From assembly GCF_900114915.1 (NCBI RefSeq), contig NZ_FOUS01000002.1:372001-436000 (forward strand): DNA of 64,000 nt, in the 5' to 3' direction. Source of the DNA: Bradyrhizobium sp. Rc3b. Lineage in GTDB: Bacteria; Pseudomonadota; Alphaproteobacteria; Rhizobiales; Xanthobacteraceae. The notes beneath the pieces are model-generated. The model was not told where the DNA came from. It saw only the letters and a program-made list of their open reading frames with translations, and ran no database searches. Below are positions 1-8,173 of this stretch, piece by piece. Each line of letters starts with the position of its first letter. Position 1 is the stretch's first letter. Position numbers and translations under genes: made by a program.

Positions 1-484
1 GAAGCTCCTCGTAGCAATGCACGTTGGCGAGCTTGGTTTCGGGCATCCGCTCGCGCGACGACATCACGACATAGGCTTCGATCGTCTTGAGCTGCGGCGC
101 GATCGCCTCGACGATCGGCAGCGTGGCGCGGTCGATGAACAGCAGGCGGTCTTCGGCGTGGTTGATGATGTAGATGAGCTGCTCGGGAAACAGTCGCGGG
201 TTGACGGTGTGCAGCACATAGCCCATGCCCGGCGCGGCATAGAACATCTCGAAATGACGATGCGTATTCCAGGCCAGCGTGCCGACGCGATCGCCGGGAT
301 TCATGCCGAGCCGCTTCAGCGCCAGCGCCATGCGCTTGATGCGCGGATGGGCGTCGGCATAGGTGTAGCGATGGATGTCGCCTTCGATCTCGCGCGCGAC
401 GATCTCGGCCTCGCCGTGATAGTCCGCGGCATACTGGATCAGGCCGCTGATCAGAAGCGGCATGTCCATCATCAATCCCTGCAT
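1..484 (-). CDS. AMP-dependent acyl-CoA synthetase, N-terminal part
   Basis: This is the first 161 codons of a gene running off the left edge of the window. The translation carries the N-terminal fold of long- and medium-chain acyl-CoA synthetases: the YTYADAHPRIKRMALALKRLG and GDRVGTLAWNTHRHFE-type segment, then AAPGMGYVLHTVNPRLFPEQ and INHAEDRLLFID. These are conserved before the AMP-binding P-loop, which lies outside the window. The family adenylates a fatty or aromatic acid and transfers it to CoA. The ATG at 484 is preceded by a good ribosome binding site (GGAGGAG). It is divergent from the flavin monooxygenase gene at 661, so the two may share a regulated promoter region and act on the same ketone/acid pathway (inference). 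Substrate cannot be told from this part. Confidence 0.85.
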   Translation of the reverse strand, partial: MQGLMMDMPLLISGLIQYAADYHGEAEIVAREIEGDIHRYTYADAHPRIKRMALALKRLGMNPGDRVGTLAWNTHRHFEMFYAAPGMGYVLHTVNPRLFPEQLIYIINHAEDRLLFIDRATLPIVEAIAPQLKTIEAYVVMSSRERMPETKLANVHCYEEL

Positions 485-660
485 GGTCTCCTCCACGGCC
501 ACGTCGTTGCGTGGCGTTGTGCTTGTGATTTGCGCGTGAGGTTAGCGGAACGTCGCGCGGCGTTCACGCAAAAAACATTGGACGCGATTGCATGCGTCAC
601 TTTTTCAGGGCTAACTGATCCGAGCTGCCGGCGAAGCAGCGTTCTCCGTGGAGGAAATGC

Positions 661-2520
661 ATGTCAGCGGAAAGACACAAGACCGGTGCAGCCGGCGAAC
701 CTACCGTCGATATTGCAGCCCTCCGCGCGCGCTATCGCGACGAGCGCGACCGCCGTTTGCGTGCCGAGGGCAAGGCCCAGTATGTCGAGGTAACAGGGGA
801 ATTCGGCCGCTACCTCGACGACCCCTGGGCCGATCCCGGATTTGCGCGCGCAGCTGTCAGTGAAGAGACTGAAGTGCTCATCGTTGGTGGCGGCTTTGGC
901 GGGCTTCTCTGTGCCGCGCGTTTGCGCGAAGCCGGCATCGATGATTTCCGCATCGTGGAAAAGGCTGCCGACTTCGGCGGCACCTGGTACTGGAATCGCT
1001 ATCCTGGCGCCGCCTGCGATACCGAGAGCTACATCTATCTGCCGCTGCTGGAAGAGACCGGCTACATGCCGGTGCGCAAATATGCGCGCGCGCCGGAAAT
1101 CTACGAGCACTCCCGCCGCATCGGCCGCCATTTCGGCCTCTACGACCGCGCGCTGTTTCAGACCGTCATCTCGCGGATGGCATGGCAGGAGCAGGAGGCG
1201 CGTTGGCTGGTCGAGACCGATCGGGGCGATCGCATCCGTGCGCGCTTCGTCATTCTCGCCGGAGGTCCGCTCAGCAGACCGAAGCTGCCGGGCATTCCCG
1301 GCATCGAGACCTTCAAGAGCCACAGCTTCCATACCAGTCGGTGGGACTACGCCTACACCGGCGGCAATGCGGATGGTGGTCTGACCGGACTTGCCGACAA
1401 GCGCGTCGGCATCATCGGCACCGGCGCCACCGCCGTGCAATGCGTGCCGCATCTCGGACGCGCTGCGAAGGAGCTCTATGTCTTCCAGCGCACACCGTCG
1501 GCGATCGGCGTGCGGGACGACCGGTCGACGGATCAAAACTGGGCGCAGAGCCTCAGGCCCGGCTGGCAGCGCGAGCGCATGGACAATTTCACCGCCGTGA
1601 TCTCCGGCGAGCCGGTCGAATGGGACCTGGTGCAGGACGGCTGGACCGGCCTGCTCGGCGAGATCCTGCTGGCGCCGCGCCGTCAGCCGCAGCCGGTGAC
1701 CTCGATGGAAGAGGCGCTGAAAGTCATCGAGCAGGCCGACTACCGCAAGATGGAGGAGATCCGCGCCCGCGTCGATGCGGTGGTCAAGGACACGGCGACC
1801 GCGGACGCGCTCAAGCCCTGGTACAAGGCGTTCTGCAAGCGGCCGTGCTTCCACGACGAATATCTCGATGTCTTCAATCGTCCCAACGTGCATCTCGTCG
1901 ACACCAAAGGGCAGGGCGTCGAGCGCATCACCGAGAACGCCGTCGTGGCTGGCGGCAAGGCTTACGAGCTCGACTGCCTGATCTATGCCAGCGGCTTCGA
2001 GGTCGGCACCGATTACGCCCGCCGCATGGGCTTCGAGGTCTACGGCCGCGACGGCATGAGCCTGACCGAGCGCTGGCAGGGCGGCGTCAAGACGATGCAT
2101 GGATTCTACAGCCGCGGCTTTCCGAACTGCTTCCTGATCGTTACGGTGCAGGCTGGCCAGAGCGCCAACTTCCCGCACATCATCGACGAGCAGTCGCAGC
2201 ACATCGCCTATGTGATCGCCGAAGCGCGCAAGCGCAAAGCCCGAACGCTGGAGCCGACGCTGGCCGCGGAAAACGCCTGGGTCGAGGAGGTCGTCAAGGC
2301 CGCGCTCGGCCGCCAGACCTATCTCGCCGAATGCACGCCCGGTTACTACAACAACGAGGGCGTGTTCGATCCGATCGCGGCAAGAAACAGCCAATATTGG
2401 CGCGGGCCGGTGGCGTTCCTGCGGCTGCTCGACAAATGGCGGAAGGAGGGCAATCTGGACGGACTGGAGTTGACCTATGGGACCGCGGCGGAGGCAGGCG
2501 GCTCTCCGTTGTCGGCTTGA
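661..2520 (+). CDS. Baeyer-Villiger-type flavin monooxygenase
   Basis: A 619-residue class B flavoprotein monooxygenase, a usual length for cyclohexanone/phenylacetone-type enzymes that insert oxygen next to a ketone using FAD and NADPH. Seen in the sequence: FAD Rossmann motif GGGFGG at residues 76-81; the Baeyer-Villiger motif [15 protein letters not shown] at 106-120; the second fingerprint [12 protein letters not shown] at 218-229; and the NADP motif GTGATA at about 253-258. The canonical fingerprint is FxGxxxHxxxW, and here its glycine is Ser220, an unusual change in a motif used to define the class. The start at 661 has GGAGGAAA four bases upstream. It is divergent from an acyl-CoA synthetase and followed five bases later by an AroE-like gene. 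Substrate unknown. Confidence 0.88.
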   Translation: MSAERHKTGAAGEPTVDIAALRARYRDERDRRLRAEGKAQYVEVTGEFGRYLDDPWADPGFARAAVSEETEVLIVGGGFGGLLCAARLREAGIDDFRIVEKAADFGGTWYWNRYPGAACDTESYIYLPLLEETGYMPVRKYARAPEIYEHSRRIGRHFGLYDRALFQTVISRMAWQEQEARWLVETDRGDRIRARFVILAGGPLSRPKLPGIPGIETFKSHSFHTSRWDYAYTGGNADGGLTGLADKRVGIIGTGATAVQCVPHLGRAAKELYVFQRTPSAIGVRDDRSTDQNWAQSLRPGWQRERMDNFTAVISGEPVEWDLVQDGWTGLLGEILLAPRRQPQPVTSMEEALKVIEQADYRKMEEIRARVDAVVKDTATADALKPWYKAFCKRPCFHDEYLDVFNRPNVHLVDTKGQGVERITENAVVAGGKAYELDCLIYASGFEVGTDYARRMGFEVYGRDGMSLTERWQGGVKTMHGFYSRGFPNCFLIVTVQAGQSANFPHIIDEQSQHIAYVIAEARKRKARTLEPTLAAENAWVEEVVKAALGRQTYLAECTPGYYNNEGVFDPIAARNSQYWRGPVAFLRLLDKWRKEGNLDGLELTYGTAAEAGGSPLSA

Positions 2521-2525
2521 GCGGC

Positions 2526-3332
2526 ATGATCCCGCCACCCGCGGGCGCCACGCGCCTCTATGTCATCGTCGGCGATCCCATCGCCCAGGTGCGCTCGCCC
2601 GCAGGCGTGACCGCAGCCTTCGCGGCCCGCGGCCATGACGGCATTCTCGTTCCGGTTCAGGTCTCGGTCGCGGATCTGCCGGATTTCCTCTCATTGGCAC
2701 CGCGCCTGAAGAATCTCGACGGCCTCGTCGTGACCATCCCGCACAAATTCACCTGCTACCAGGCTTGCACGAGTGCGACGGAGCGCGCTCACTTCCTGCG
2801 CAGCGTCAACCTCATGCGCCGGCGCGCCGACGGCGCATGGCATGGCGACATGGTCGACGGCCTTGGCTTCGTCGGTGCCGCGCGGGCGAAAGGGGTCAAC
2901 CCTGCGGGCCTGCGGGCGCTGCTCATCGGCGCTGGCGGCGCGGGCTCGGCCATCGCGCTCGCGCTGGTGGAGGCCGGCGTGAGCAAGCTCGCCATTCACG
3001 ATAGCGCAACTGAGCGCCGCGACGCGCTGATCGGGCAACTCAACGGGCTCGGCAAGGCGCTAGTGCGGGCCGGCACCACGGATCCCACCGGCTTTGAATT
3101 TGTCGCCAATGCGACACCGGCAGGGATGAAAGAAGGCGATCCGCCGCCGGTCGATGTCGCTCGGCTTGCGCCCTCGGCCTATTGCGGCTGTGTCATCACC
3201 AAGCCCGAAATCTCGCCCTTCATCGCGGCGGCCCGACAGGCCGGCTGCGTGACCGGGACCGGCACGGACATGTACGAGCAGCACCAGGGGATCATGGTGG
3301 ATTTCCTGCTCGGCCGTGGCGAAGGGCGGTGA
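2526..3332 (+). CDS. Shikimate dehydrogenase-like oxidoreductase (AroE superfamily)
   Basis: A 268-residue protein of the AroE/YdiB superfamily (NAD(P)-dependent oxidation of shikimate- or quinate-like cyclic hydroxy acids). Visible features are the N-terminal VGDPIAQVRSP segment, the catalytic-lysine motif IPHK (Lys74), SVNLM (Asn95), the GDMVDGLGF segment with Asp111, and the NADP motif GAGGAG at 135-140. The substrate-binding SxS pair of true AroE (A-H-S-L-S-P) is degenerate here (A-Q-V-R-S-P), so only one serine remains. The gene starts with ATG five bases after the monooxygenase stop and is probably co-transcribed with it. I therefore read it as a catabolic or secondary homologue rather than the housekeeping aroE. 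Confidence 0.8.
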   Translation: MIPPPAGATRLYVIVGDPIAQVRSPAGVTAAFAARGHDGILVPVQVSVADLPDFLSLAPRLKNLDGLVVTIPHKFTCYQACTSATERAHFLRSVNLMRRRADGAWHGDMVDGLGFVGAARAKGVNPAGLRALLIGAGGAGSAIALALVEAGVSKLAIHDSATERRDALIGQLNGLGKALVRAGTTDPTGFEFVANATPAGMKEGDPPPVDVARLAPSAYCGCVITKPEISPFIAAARQAGCVTGTGTDMYEQHQGIMVDFLLGRGEGR

Positions 3333-3446
3333 TCCGCCCGGATGTCAAGGCGCCCGTTGCGCTCCGCGGGGCTTGAGCGATCAAAGCCGACGTAGGATCA
3401 TGCGCTCGCGCGAGCCGGTCGCGTATTTGAGGAGAGGATAAGAGGA

Positions 3447-4265
3447 ATGACCAAGGGCAGGACCGTTGCGACGGCCATGATCGGCGCCACAGCGCTGGTG
3501 CTCTCTCTGGCGCCCCGCGCCGAGGCCGCCACCTGCGGCAACGGGCCGGGCGGGTTCGAAGCCTGGAAACGCGAGTTCAGCGCAGAGGCGCAGGGCAAGG
3601 GCATCGGCCAGACCGCGCTCTCGGCGCTGATGCAGACCAACTACGCCAGTGCCACCATTGCGGCCGACCGCGGCCAGCGCAGCTTTTCGCTGACGCTCGA
3701 CCAGTTTCTCGCCAAGCGCGGCGCCACCACTATCGTCGCCAAGGGGCGCCAGCTCAAGCAGTCGCAGGCTGCCTTGTTCGCCTCCATCCAGCAGCGCTAT
3801 GGCGTCCCGCCCGGCCCGCTGATCGCGATCTGGGGCATGGAGACCGGTTTCGGCAGCCAGCGCGGCAACCAGAACATGCTGTCGTCGATCGCAACCCTGG
3901 CTTATGACTGCCGCCGTCCCGAATTCTTCACCGACCAGCTCTACGCGGCCTTGAAGCTGGTCGACCGCGGCACGCTGTCGGGGGCGACCCGCGGCTCCAT
4001 GCATGGCGAGGTCGGCCAGACCCAGTTCATGCCCAAGAACATCCTGGCCTATGGCACCGGCAACCTCGAGGTGGCCGCCAACGCGCTGAACTCGACGGCG
4101 AATTTCCTCAAAGGTCATGGCTGGAAAGCAGGAGCCGGTTACCAGCCGGGCGAGCCGAATTTCGCCGCCATCGAGGCCTGGAATGCGGCCGGTGTTTATC
4201 AGAAGGCGATCGCGCTGATGGGCCGGCAGATCGACGAGGGCGGCGGAGCGGCGGCCTCGCGCTGA
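3447..4265 (+). CDS. Lytic murein transglycosylase (MltB / SLT_2 family)
   Basis: A 272-residue exported enzyme. Residues 1-28 form a signal peptide ending at AEA/A; the mature part has the MltB-like fold with the catalytic glutamate in AIWGMETGFGS (Glu132) and the downstream GEVGQTQFMPKNILAYG segment. The family cleaves the MurNAc-GlcNAc bond of peptidoglycan, leaving 1,6-anhydro ends, in the periplasm. The protein is shorter than MltB proper and has no lipobox, so it is probably soluble. The ATG has AAGAGGA just upstream. It stands alone in its orientation group and no specific regulation is visible. Confidence 0.88.
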   Translation: MTKGRTVATAMIGATALVLSLAPRAEAATCGNGPGGFEAWKREFSAEAQGKGIGQTALSALMQTNYASATIAADRGQRSFSLTLDQFLAKRGATTIVAKGRQLKQSQAALFASIQQRYGVPPGPLIAIWGMETGFGSQRGNQNMLSSIATLAYDCRRPEFFTDQLYAALKLVDRGTLSGATRGSMHGEVGQTQFMPKNILAYGTGNLEVAANALNSTANFLKGHGWKAGAGYQPGEPNFAAIEAWNAAGVYQKAIALMGRQIDEGGGAAASR

Positions 4266-4406
4266 CGAAAACCCGTCCACTTCGCTCGAAAACGCTCTTG
4301 CTCAGCAAGGCGTGATAGGCCGGCATGAGAAAGTTGTTGCCATCAGGAACCGAGGGCACGAGGTTTGCTTTGATCAGATTCAGGGCTGGGCATGAGGAGA
4401 CTCAAC

Positions 4407-4628
4407 ATGGCAACCCAGATCGTGATGGACCAGACTGGCGATACGCGCCACGAGTTTGATCCTGGCAATGCCGAAGCGCTGGCGCGAGCCGAACGGCGCT
4501 TTCGGGAGCTGACCGGAGCCGGCTTCACCGCGGCCCTTCGCAACGGACCCGGCGAAGTCACTCGTATCAGATCGTTCGACCCGACCGCGCAGGAAACCCT
4601 GTTCTATCCCCGCCTGGTCGGCGGTTGA
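4407..4628 (+). CDS. Small protein ending in Gly-Gly, unknown function
   Basis: A 73-residue protein I cannot assign to a named family. It begins MATQIVMDQTGDTRHEF and ends ETLFYPRLVGG. The pattern suggests two beta strands (residues 3-16), an amphipathic helix (about 19-35) and two or more strands (38-70), which is compatible with a beta-grasp-like fold with a free C-terminal diglycine; this is only a hand reading. The ATG at 4407 is preferred over the in-frame ATG at 4392 because AGGAGA lies six bases upstream of 4407. The 140-residue unknown protein at 4641 follows after 12 bases, so the two are very likely one transcript. Confidence 0.7.
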   Translation: MATQIVMDQTGDTRHEFDPGNAEALARAERRFRELTGAGFTAALRNGPGEVTRIRSFDPTAQETLFYPRLVGG

Positions 4629-4640
4629 TCTGAGCTGCTC

Positions 4641-5063
4641 ATGATTACGGCGGTTTGGCTCCGCGCGCCGGCGCGTGCGCGTCTGCATGCGCTGCGTGAA
4701 CTGTACCGGCGCTTCTTCGGCGAGAACACGCCGGATGCCCGTGGCCGCCGGCTGCTCTTCGATTGGCTCTCGCCCGCACAGCGCGCCCAATTCGAAGAGC
4801 ACCGGTATTTCGACGTCATCGGATGCGACACCGGCAAGATCTACCGCATTCACTACGGCACCGCCGCCAATGTCCACGAAATCGACGGCGAAGGCCGCGC
4901 GACGATGGGATGGTGCTTCGTCCCGTCAGGCTTCCTGGTGCCGGGCGACGTCATGCTGGCGCAGAAGATCGCGCTCGAGACGGATGAGACAGGCGCGCTC
5001 TCTCTCGCCAACCGCTTTCCGCCGGCAACGCATTCGGAGCACTTCTACCGGCGGCCTTTCTAG
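4641..5063 (+). CDS. Conserved hypothetical protein, partner of the 4407 gene
   Basis: A 140-residue soluble protein without signal peptide or membrane segment. An N-terminal basic helical region (ARARLHALRELYRRFFGE) and a WLSPAQRAQFEE helix lead into a compact beta-rich core: YFDVIGCDTGKIYRIHYGTAANVHEID, then GWCFVPSGFLVPGDVMLAQKIALE. Conserved-looking Cys (GCDTG, GWCF) and His residues could bind something, but no known catalytic motif is visible. Linkage to the diglycine-ended small gene (12 bases upstream) suggests a two-gene functional unit. Codon use matches neighbouring real genes. Function not recognised. Confidence 0.7.
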   Translation: MITAVWLRAPARARLHALRELYRRFFGENTPDARGRRLLFDWLSPAQRAQFEEHRYFDVIGCDTGKIYRIHYGTAANVHEIDGEGRATMGWCFVPSGFLVPGDVMLAQKIALETDETGALSLANRFPPATHSEHFYRRPF

Positions 5064-5090
5064 CGGCTGAAACAGCGAAGCGGTCGGTGG

Positions 5091-5183
5091 TTAGTGGTGC
5101 GTGGTGCGGTAGGCGTCCAGCGCGTGCGCCGCGAAGACACCGGCGCTGCAAAGGGCGAGCAGGCCCGAGATCAGCTCGATCAT
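5091..5183 (-). CDS. Micro-ORF, 30-residue hydrophobic peptide
   Basis: A 30-codon reading frame with start ATG at 5183 preceded by GGGAGGACGAG, an excellent ribosome binding site. The peptide begins MIELISGLLALCSAGVF and ends in a basic/His tail (TTHH). It is hydrophobic enough over residues 4-20 to span a membrane. It overlaps the stop of the upstream micro-ORF (5180-5263) in the ATGA arrangement typical of translational coupling. Too short for homology to be judged by eye, so the case rests on the start signal and the coupling. Confidence 0.5.
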   Translation of the reverse strand: MIELISGLLALCSAGVFAAHALDAYRTTHH

Positions 5184-5263
5184 AGCTCGTCCTCCCGTAG
5201 TGAATGGGCAACGAGGTTGCGGCAGCAGGAATAGTCGTAGATCAGGTCGAGAAGGAATTGCAT
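5180..5263 (-). CDS. Micro-ORF, 27-residue peptide coupled to the 5091 ORF
   Basis: A 27-codon frame from ATG 5263 (AGGGACGG upstream) to a TGA that overlaps the ATG of the next micro-ORF. The peptide starts MQFLLDLIYDYSCC and ends in an acidic tail (REDEL); it has a Cys-Cys pair at residues 13-14. It may be a leader peptide that couples translation of the second peptide, or half of a two-peptide unit. Nothing larger is encoded downstream on this strand, so a classical leader for a big gene is unlikely. Confidence 0.45.
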   Translation of the reverse strand: MQFLLDLIYDYSCCRNLVAHSLREDEL

Positions 5264-5450
5264 GGTAGCCGTCCCTGTATTTATTTTGACAACGACTTAA
5301 GCGGCGATCTGTTTCAGCGGTGTTTCGTCGCCTCGGGAAAGGGGTTTCGCGGGGAACCTCGGGGCTGGTTTTGTGCGCTGCGGTCCCGCTATTGCTGGAG
5401 CCCTTTGGCCGCCTCTTCGAAGGCGGCGCAAGACATTGCGAGGCAAAATC

Positions 5451-5897
5451 ATGGCGCAGGTCGAATGGTTCGATGATCTGGCGATCGGAATGCGGTTTAG
5501 GTCGCCCGAGGTCGTGGTCACCGAAGCCGACATCAAGCGCTTCGCGGCCGAGTTCGATCCCCAGCCCATGCATCTCGACCACGAGGCGGCCAAGGCGACC
5601 CTGTTCAAGGGCCTTGCTGCATCGGGATGGCACACCGCGGCGATTGCCATGAACCTCGCGATCCAGACCCGCCCATTCGGCCCGCACCCGCTGATCGGCG
5701 CCGGCGTCGACGGCCTGCGCTGGACGATGCCGGTGCGGCCCAATGATCGCCTGCATCTGGTCGGGGAGGTCATGAGCCTGACGCCCTCGAAGTCGAAGCC
5801 GCAGGGTATCGCGCTGGTGAAATGGACCATGTTCAACCAGAGCGGCGAGGAGGTTTACACCTTCACCCCCATCGCGATCGTGCCGCGACGAGGATAG
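5451..5897 (+). CDS. MaoC-like hotdog dehydratase
   Basis: A 148-residue single-hotdog protein of the MaoC / (R)-specific enoyl-CoA hydratase type. The hydratase motif is visible as FAAEFDPQPMHLDHEAA, with the catalytic pair Asp36 and His41 at the spacing seen in PhaJ. The SGWHT segment that follows is typical of the MaoC group. Enzymes of this kind add water to enoyl-CoA or act on related thioesters in the cytoplasm. The ATG at 5451 is chosen because upstream in-frame residues look non-coding. It stands alone, so the acyl substrate cannot be inferred from neighbours. Confidence 0.85.
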   Translation: MAQVEWFDDLAIGMRFRSPEVVVTEADIKRFAAEFDPQPMHLDHEAAKATLFKGLAASGWHTAAIAMNLAIQTRPFGPHPLIGAGVDGLRWTMPVRPNDRLHLVGEVMSLTPSKSKPQGIALVKWTMFNQSGEEVYTFTPIAIVPRRG

Positions 5898-5988
5898 GCA
5901 CAGGCGCCGCCGTTCTGTCCCGGGTAAGCCCTTGCGGCCCTCCCGCGGAGGTGGTCATCTCGGCCCGGGGAACGCGCTGGAGGCTGAC

Positions 5989-6489
5989 ATGAAACGATTC
6001 CTTCTTGCCGCTTTGCTGATCGCGACGGGCGCCTTAAGCGCCGGGCCGGCGCATGCGCAACAATCCAGGGTCGGCGACTGGACCATCGAAAAGCGCACGC
6101 AGGACACGCATTGCAATGCAAGCCGCGGCTACAAGGACAAGGATGACGAGAACCGCGACTACGTCATCGTGATCACCTATTCCGAGAAGGCGATCGTGAT
6201 CGTGATGATCTACGATGGCTGGGAATGGGAGAATGTCGGCGAGATCCTTCGGGCCGATGTCGGCACTGATGATGCGGACATCATGAAGAAGGCGAAGTGG
6301 GAGGTCATGGACAAGACCACCGTGCGCGGCATCTTCGAGTACGACCAGTCGATGATGGACCGCCTGTCGAAGGCGAGGCGCCTGACGCTCGATCTCGAGG
6401 ACGATGACGACGACAGTATCGAGATGCAGGTACCGCGTGCCGGCGAAGCGCTGGCGGCGTTGAAGTTCTGCGAGGAGAACCGGAAATAA
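5989..6489 (+). CDS. Secreted hypothetical protein
   Basis: A 166-residue protein with a clear signal peptide (MKRFLLAALLIATGALSAGPAHA, cleavage before QQSR). The mature part is rich in Asp/Glu, with two cysteines (THCNAS and KFCEEN) that could form a disulfide, a hydrophobic strand (DYVIVITYSEKAIVIVMIY) and an acidic run EDDDDDS near residue 142. I do not recognise the family; the WTIEK beginning resembles small periplasmic IalB-like or invasion-protein folds only loosely. The start at 5989 places the signal peptide at the N terminus. Confidence 0.7.
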   Translation: MKRFLLAALLIATGALSAGPAHAQQSRVGDWTIEKRTQDTHCNASRGYKDKDDENRDYVIVITYSEKAIVIVMIYDGWEWENVGEILRADVGTDDADIMKKAKWEVMDKTTVRGIFEYDQSMMDRLSKARRLTLDLEDDDDDSIEMQVPRAGEALAALKFCEENRK

Positions 6490-6793
6490 GTTGCCGCTGC
6501 CGGCCGTGAAAGCGGCAGGACGTCGGCAACGAAGTAGGTGGCAACGAACCGGCGCGTGACTCATCGCACACAGTCCGCGCGCTGTTCGCATTTATCCTAG
6601 TCTTTGGCGAAACAGTCCAAGCCGCACCCTGCGGTTGACGTTACGCAAGGACGATGTTCGATATTCCAGCATCTGGCTGCAACGTTTTTTCCTCGTCGAA
6701 GGCGGCAATTGACCGGCCCGTCTTCTCCGTCAGTTCCCGGATCGCGAGCTCTCCGTCCCGGACGGGCCGCACGCTGATGGCGTCGTCCGTCCG
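6490..6793. other. Intergenic region of about 300 bases before the first LuxR gene
   Basis: No gene is supported here. Directly after the stop at 6489 there are two nested stems, GTTGCCG (6490-6496) with CGGCAAC (6524-6530) and CTGCCG (6497-6502) with CGGCAG (6513-6518). They could end the upstream transcript, but no T-run follows. The rest should contain the promoter of the LuxR-type gene at 6794; I see no convincing operator. Confidence 0.4.
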
Positions 6794-7945
6794 ATGACGA
6801 CCCATCAGGCAAATCGGTTCTCGTCTCTGATCGGCGAGATCTACGACGCGGCGGTTGACCCCGCCTTGCGCAGCGGCGCGTTGGAGCAGGTTTCGCAGTT
6901 CGTCGGTGGTTGCGCCGCGATGATCCTGTCCAGGGACTCAGCGCGGCTTTCGATCGAGATTCACCAGCATTTTGGAACCGACGCCCGCTTCCGTCAGCTT
7001 TATCGCGACCGGTATGTGGAGCTCGATCCTCTGCTCGACCGTCATCTCACCCTCGCGCCCGAACAGACGATCGGCGTGACCGACATCATGCCCCATGCGG
7101 ACTTCCTCGAGACGAGCTTCCACCGCGAGTGGGTGGAGCCGCAAGGGGCGATAGACCTTGCGACCGTCGCGCTCGAGAAGACGGCCGCGCGCACCACGAT
7201 CCTGCAGGTGTTGCGCCATCGCTCCCGCGGAACCGTCGACGAGGCGATGCGCGAGCGCATGCGGCTGCTCGCTCCGCACATCCATCGGTCGCAGATCATG
7301 GGCCGTCAGATCAGGGCACGCTCGCATACGGTGGACGACCTTGCCGACGTCCTCGACGGATTGAACACCGCGATCTGCCTGCTCGACGCGGACGGCCGCG
7401 TCGTCCATGCCAATGCGGCATGCCGTCAGTTGTTCGCCGATGCCAATCTGCTTGCGATCGTCGGCGACCGGATCGTGGCCCGCAACACCCGAACCGACAA
7501 AATATTCCGCGGCCTGTGCGAATTCGATGAAGGCACACATTCCGCGGCTCGTCGTCAGATCGAACTTGCGACGTCGGCCGATGGGCAGCATTATCTGCTC
7601 CATGCTTTTCCACTGAAGCGGGATCGCAGCCTGCCAAGGGACGTTGCAGCCACGATGCTCTTCGTTCAAAGAGCTTCCATGCTGCCGCTGCTCGCAGCCG
7701 ACGCGATCGCCGCAGCCTTCAGGCTGACGCCGTCCGAATTGCGCGTGCTGATGGCGATCATCGAGATCGGCGGTGTCCCCAACATCGCCGCAAAACTCGG
7801 CATCGCCGAGACGACGGTGAAGACGCATCTCGGTCGCCTGTTCGAGAAGACGGGCGCCGGCAGGCAGGCTGATCTGGTGAAGATCGCCGCCGGCTTTGCC
7901 GTGCCGTTCGCGCGGCGAACGAGCGGCGATGACGGCGCCGCGTGA
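6794..7945 (+). CDS. LuxR-family HTH regulator with PAS-like domain
   Basis: A 383-residue transcription factor. The C terminus (about 310-370) is a LuxR/FixJ-type helix-turn-helix: LTPSELRVLMAIIEIGG, then IAAKLGIAETTVKTHLGRLFEKTG. A PAS-like segment (about 185-290, DVLDGLNTAICLLDADGRVVHANAACRQLF) precedes it, and the first 180 residues form a conserved N-terminal domain shared with the genes at 9837 and 11060. There is no receiver domain, so this is not a classical response regulator; the N-terminal or PAS part may sense a ligand. It is the first of three paralogues in 5.4 kb. Target genes are not evident. Confidence 0.88.
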   Translation: MTTHQANRFSSLIGEIYDAAVDPALRSGALEQVSQFVGGCAAMILSRDSARLSIEIHQHFGTDARFRQLYRDRYVELDPLLDRHLTLAPEQTIGVTDIMPHADFLETSFHREWVEPQGAIDLATVALEKTAARTTILQVLRHRSRGTVDEAMRERMRLLAPHIHRSQIMGRQIRARSHTVDDLADVLDGLNTAICLLDADGRVVHANAACRQLFADANLLAIVGDRIVARNTRTDKIFRGLCEFDEGTHSAARRQIELATSADGQHYLLHAFPLKRDRSLPRDVAATMLFVQRASMLPLLAADAIAAAFRLTPSELRVLMAIIEIGGVPNIAAKLGIAETTVKTHLGRLFEKTGAGRQADLVKIAAGFAVPFARRTSGDDGAA

Positions 7946-8173
7946 TTCATTTCACATGCCTCGATGTTACGTGCCGCGTTCTCAATCCATTGTGATGATC
8001 GGCGCTCGCGGGTCATCCGAATGCAGGACGCGAGTCATTCAGGACTTTCGTATATCGCGCTTCGGATAATTGAAGAGCAGCGAGCGCCGCGAAGCTTGCC
8101 ACAACGGCACCGAACGCGCGTCTGAGGAAACGACAGCGTGTGGCCGGTCTGCTCGTCGGCTGGAGAGATTGCA

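Noticed and set aside
664..2538. Long antisense open frame of about 620 codons opposite the flavin monooxygenase gene
   Set aside because: The sense frame has clear motifs and normal codon bias; the antisense frame is a product of high GC and lack of stop codons, with Arg/Ala/His-rich low-information protein.
6490..6530. Nested stems after the secreted protein gene as an intrinsic terminator
   Set aside because: Pairing is good but no T-run follows and the outer stem has unequal internal loops; left only as a note in the intergenic entry.
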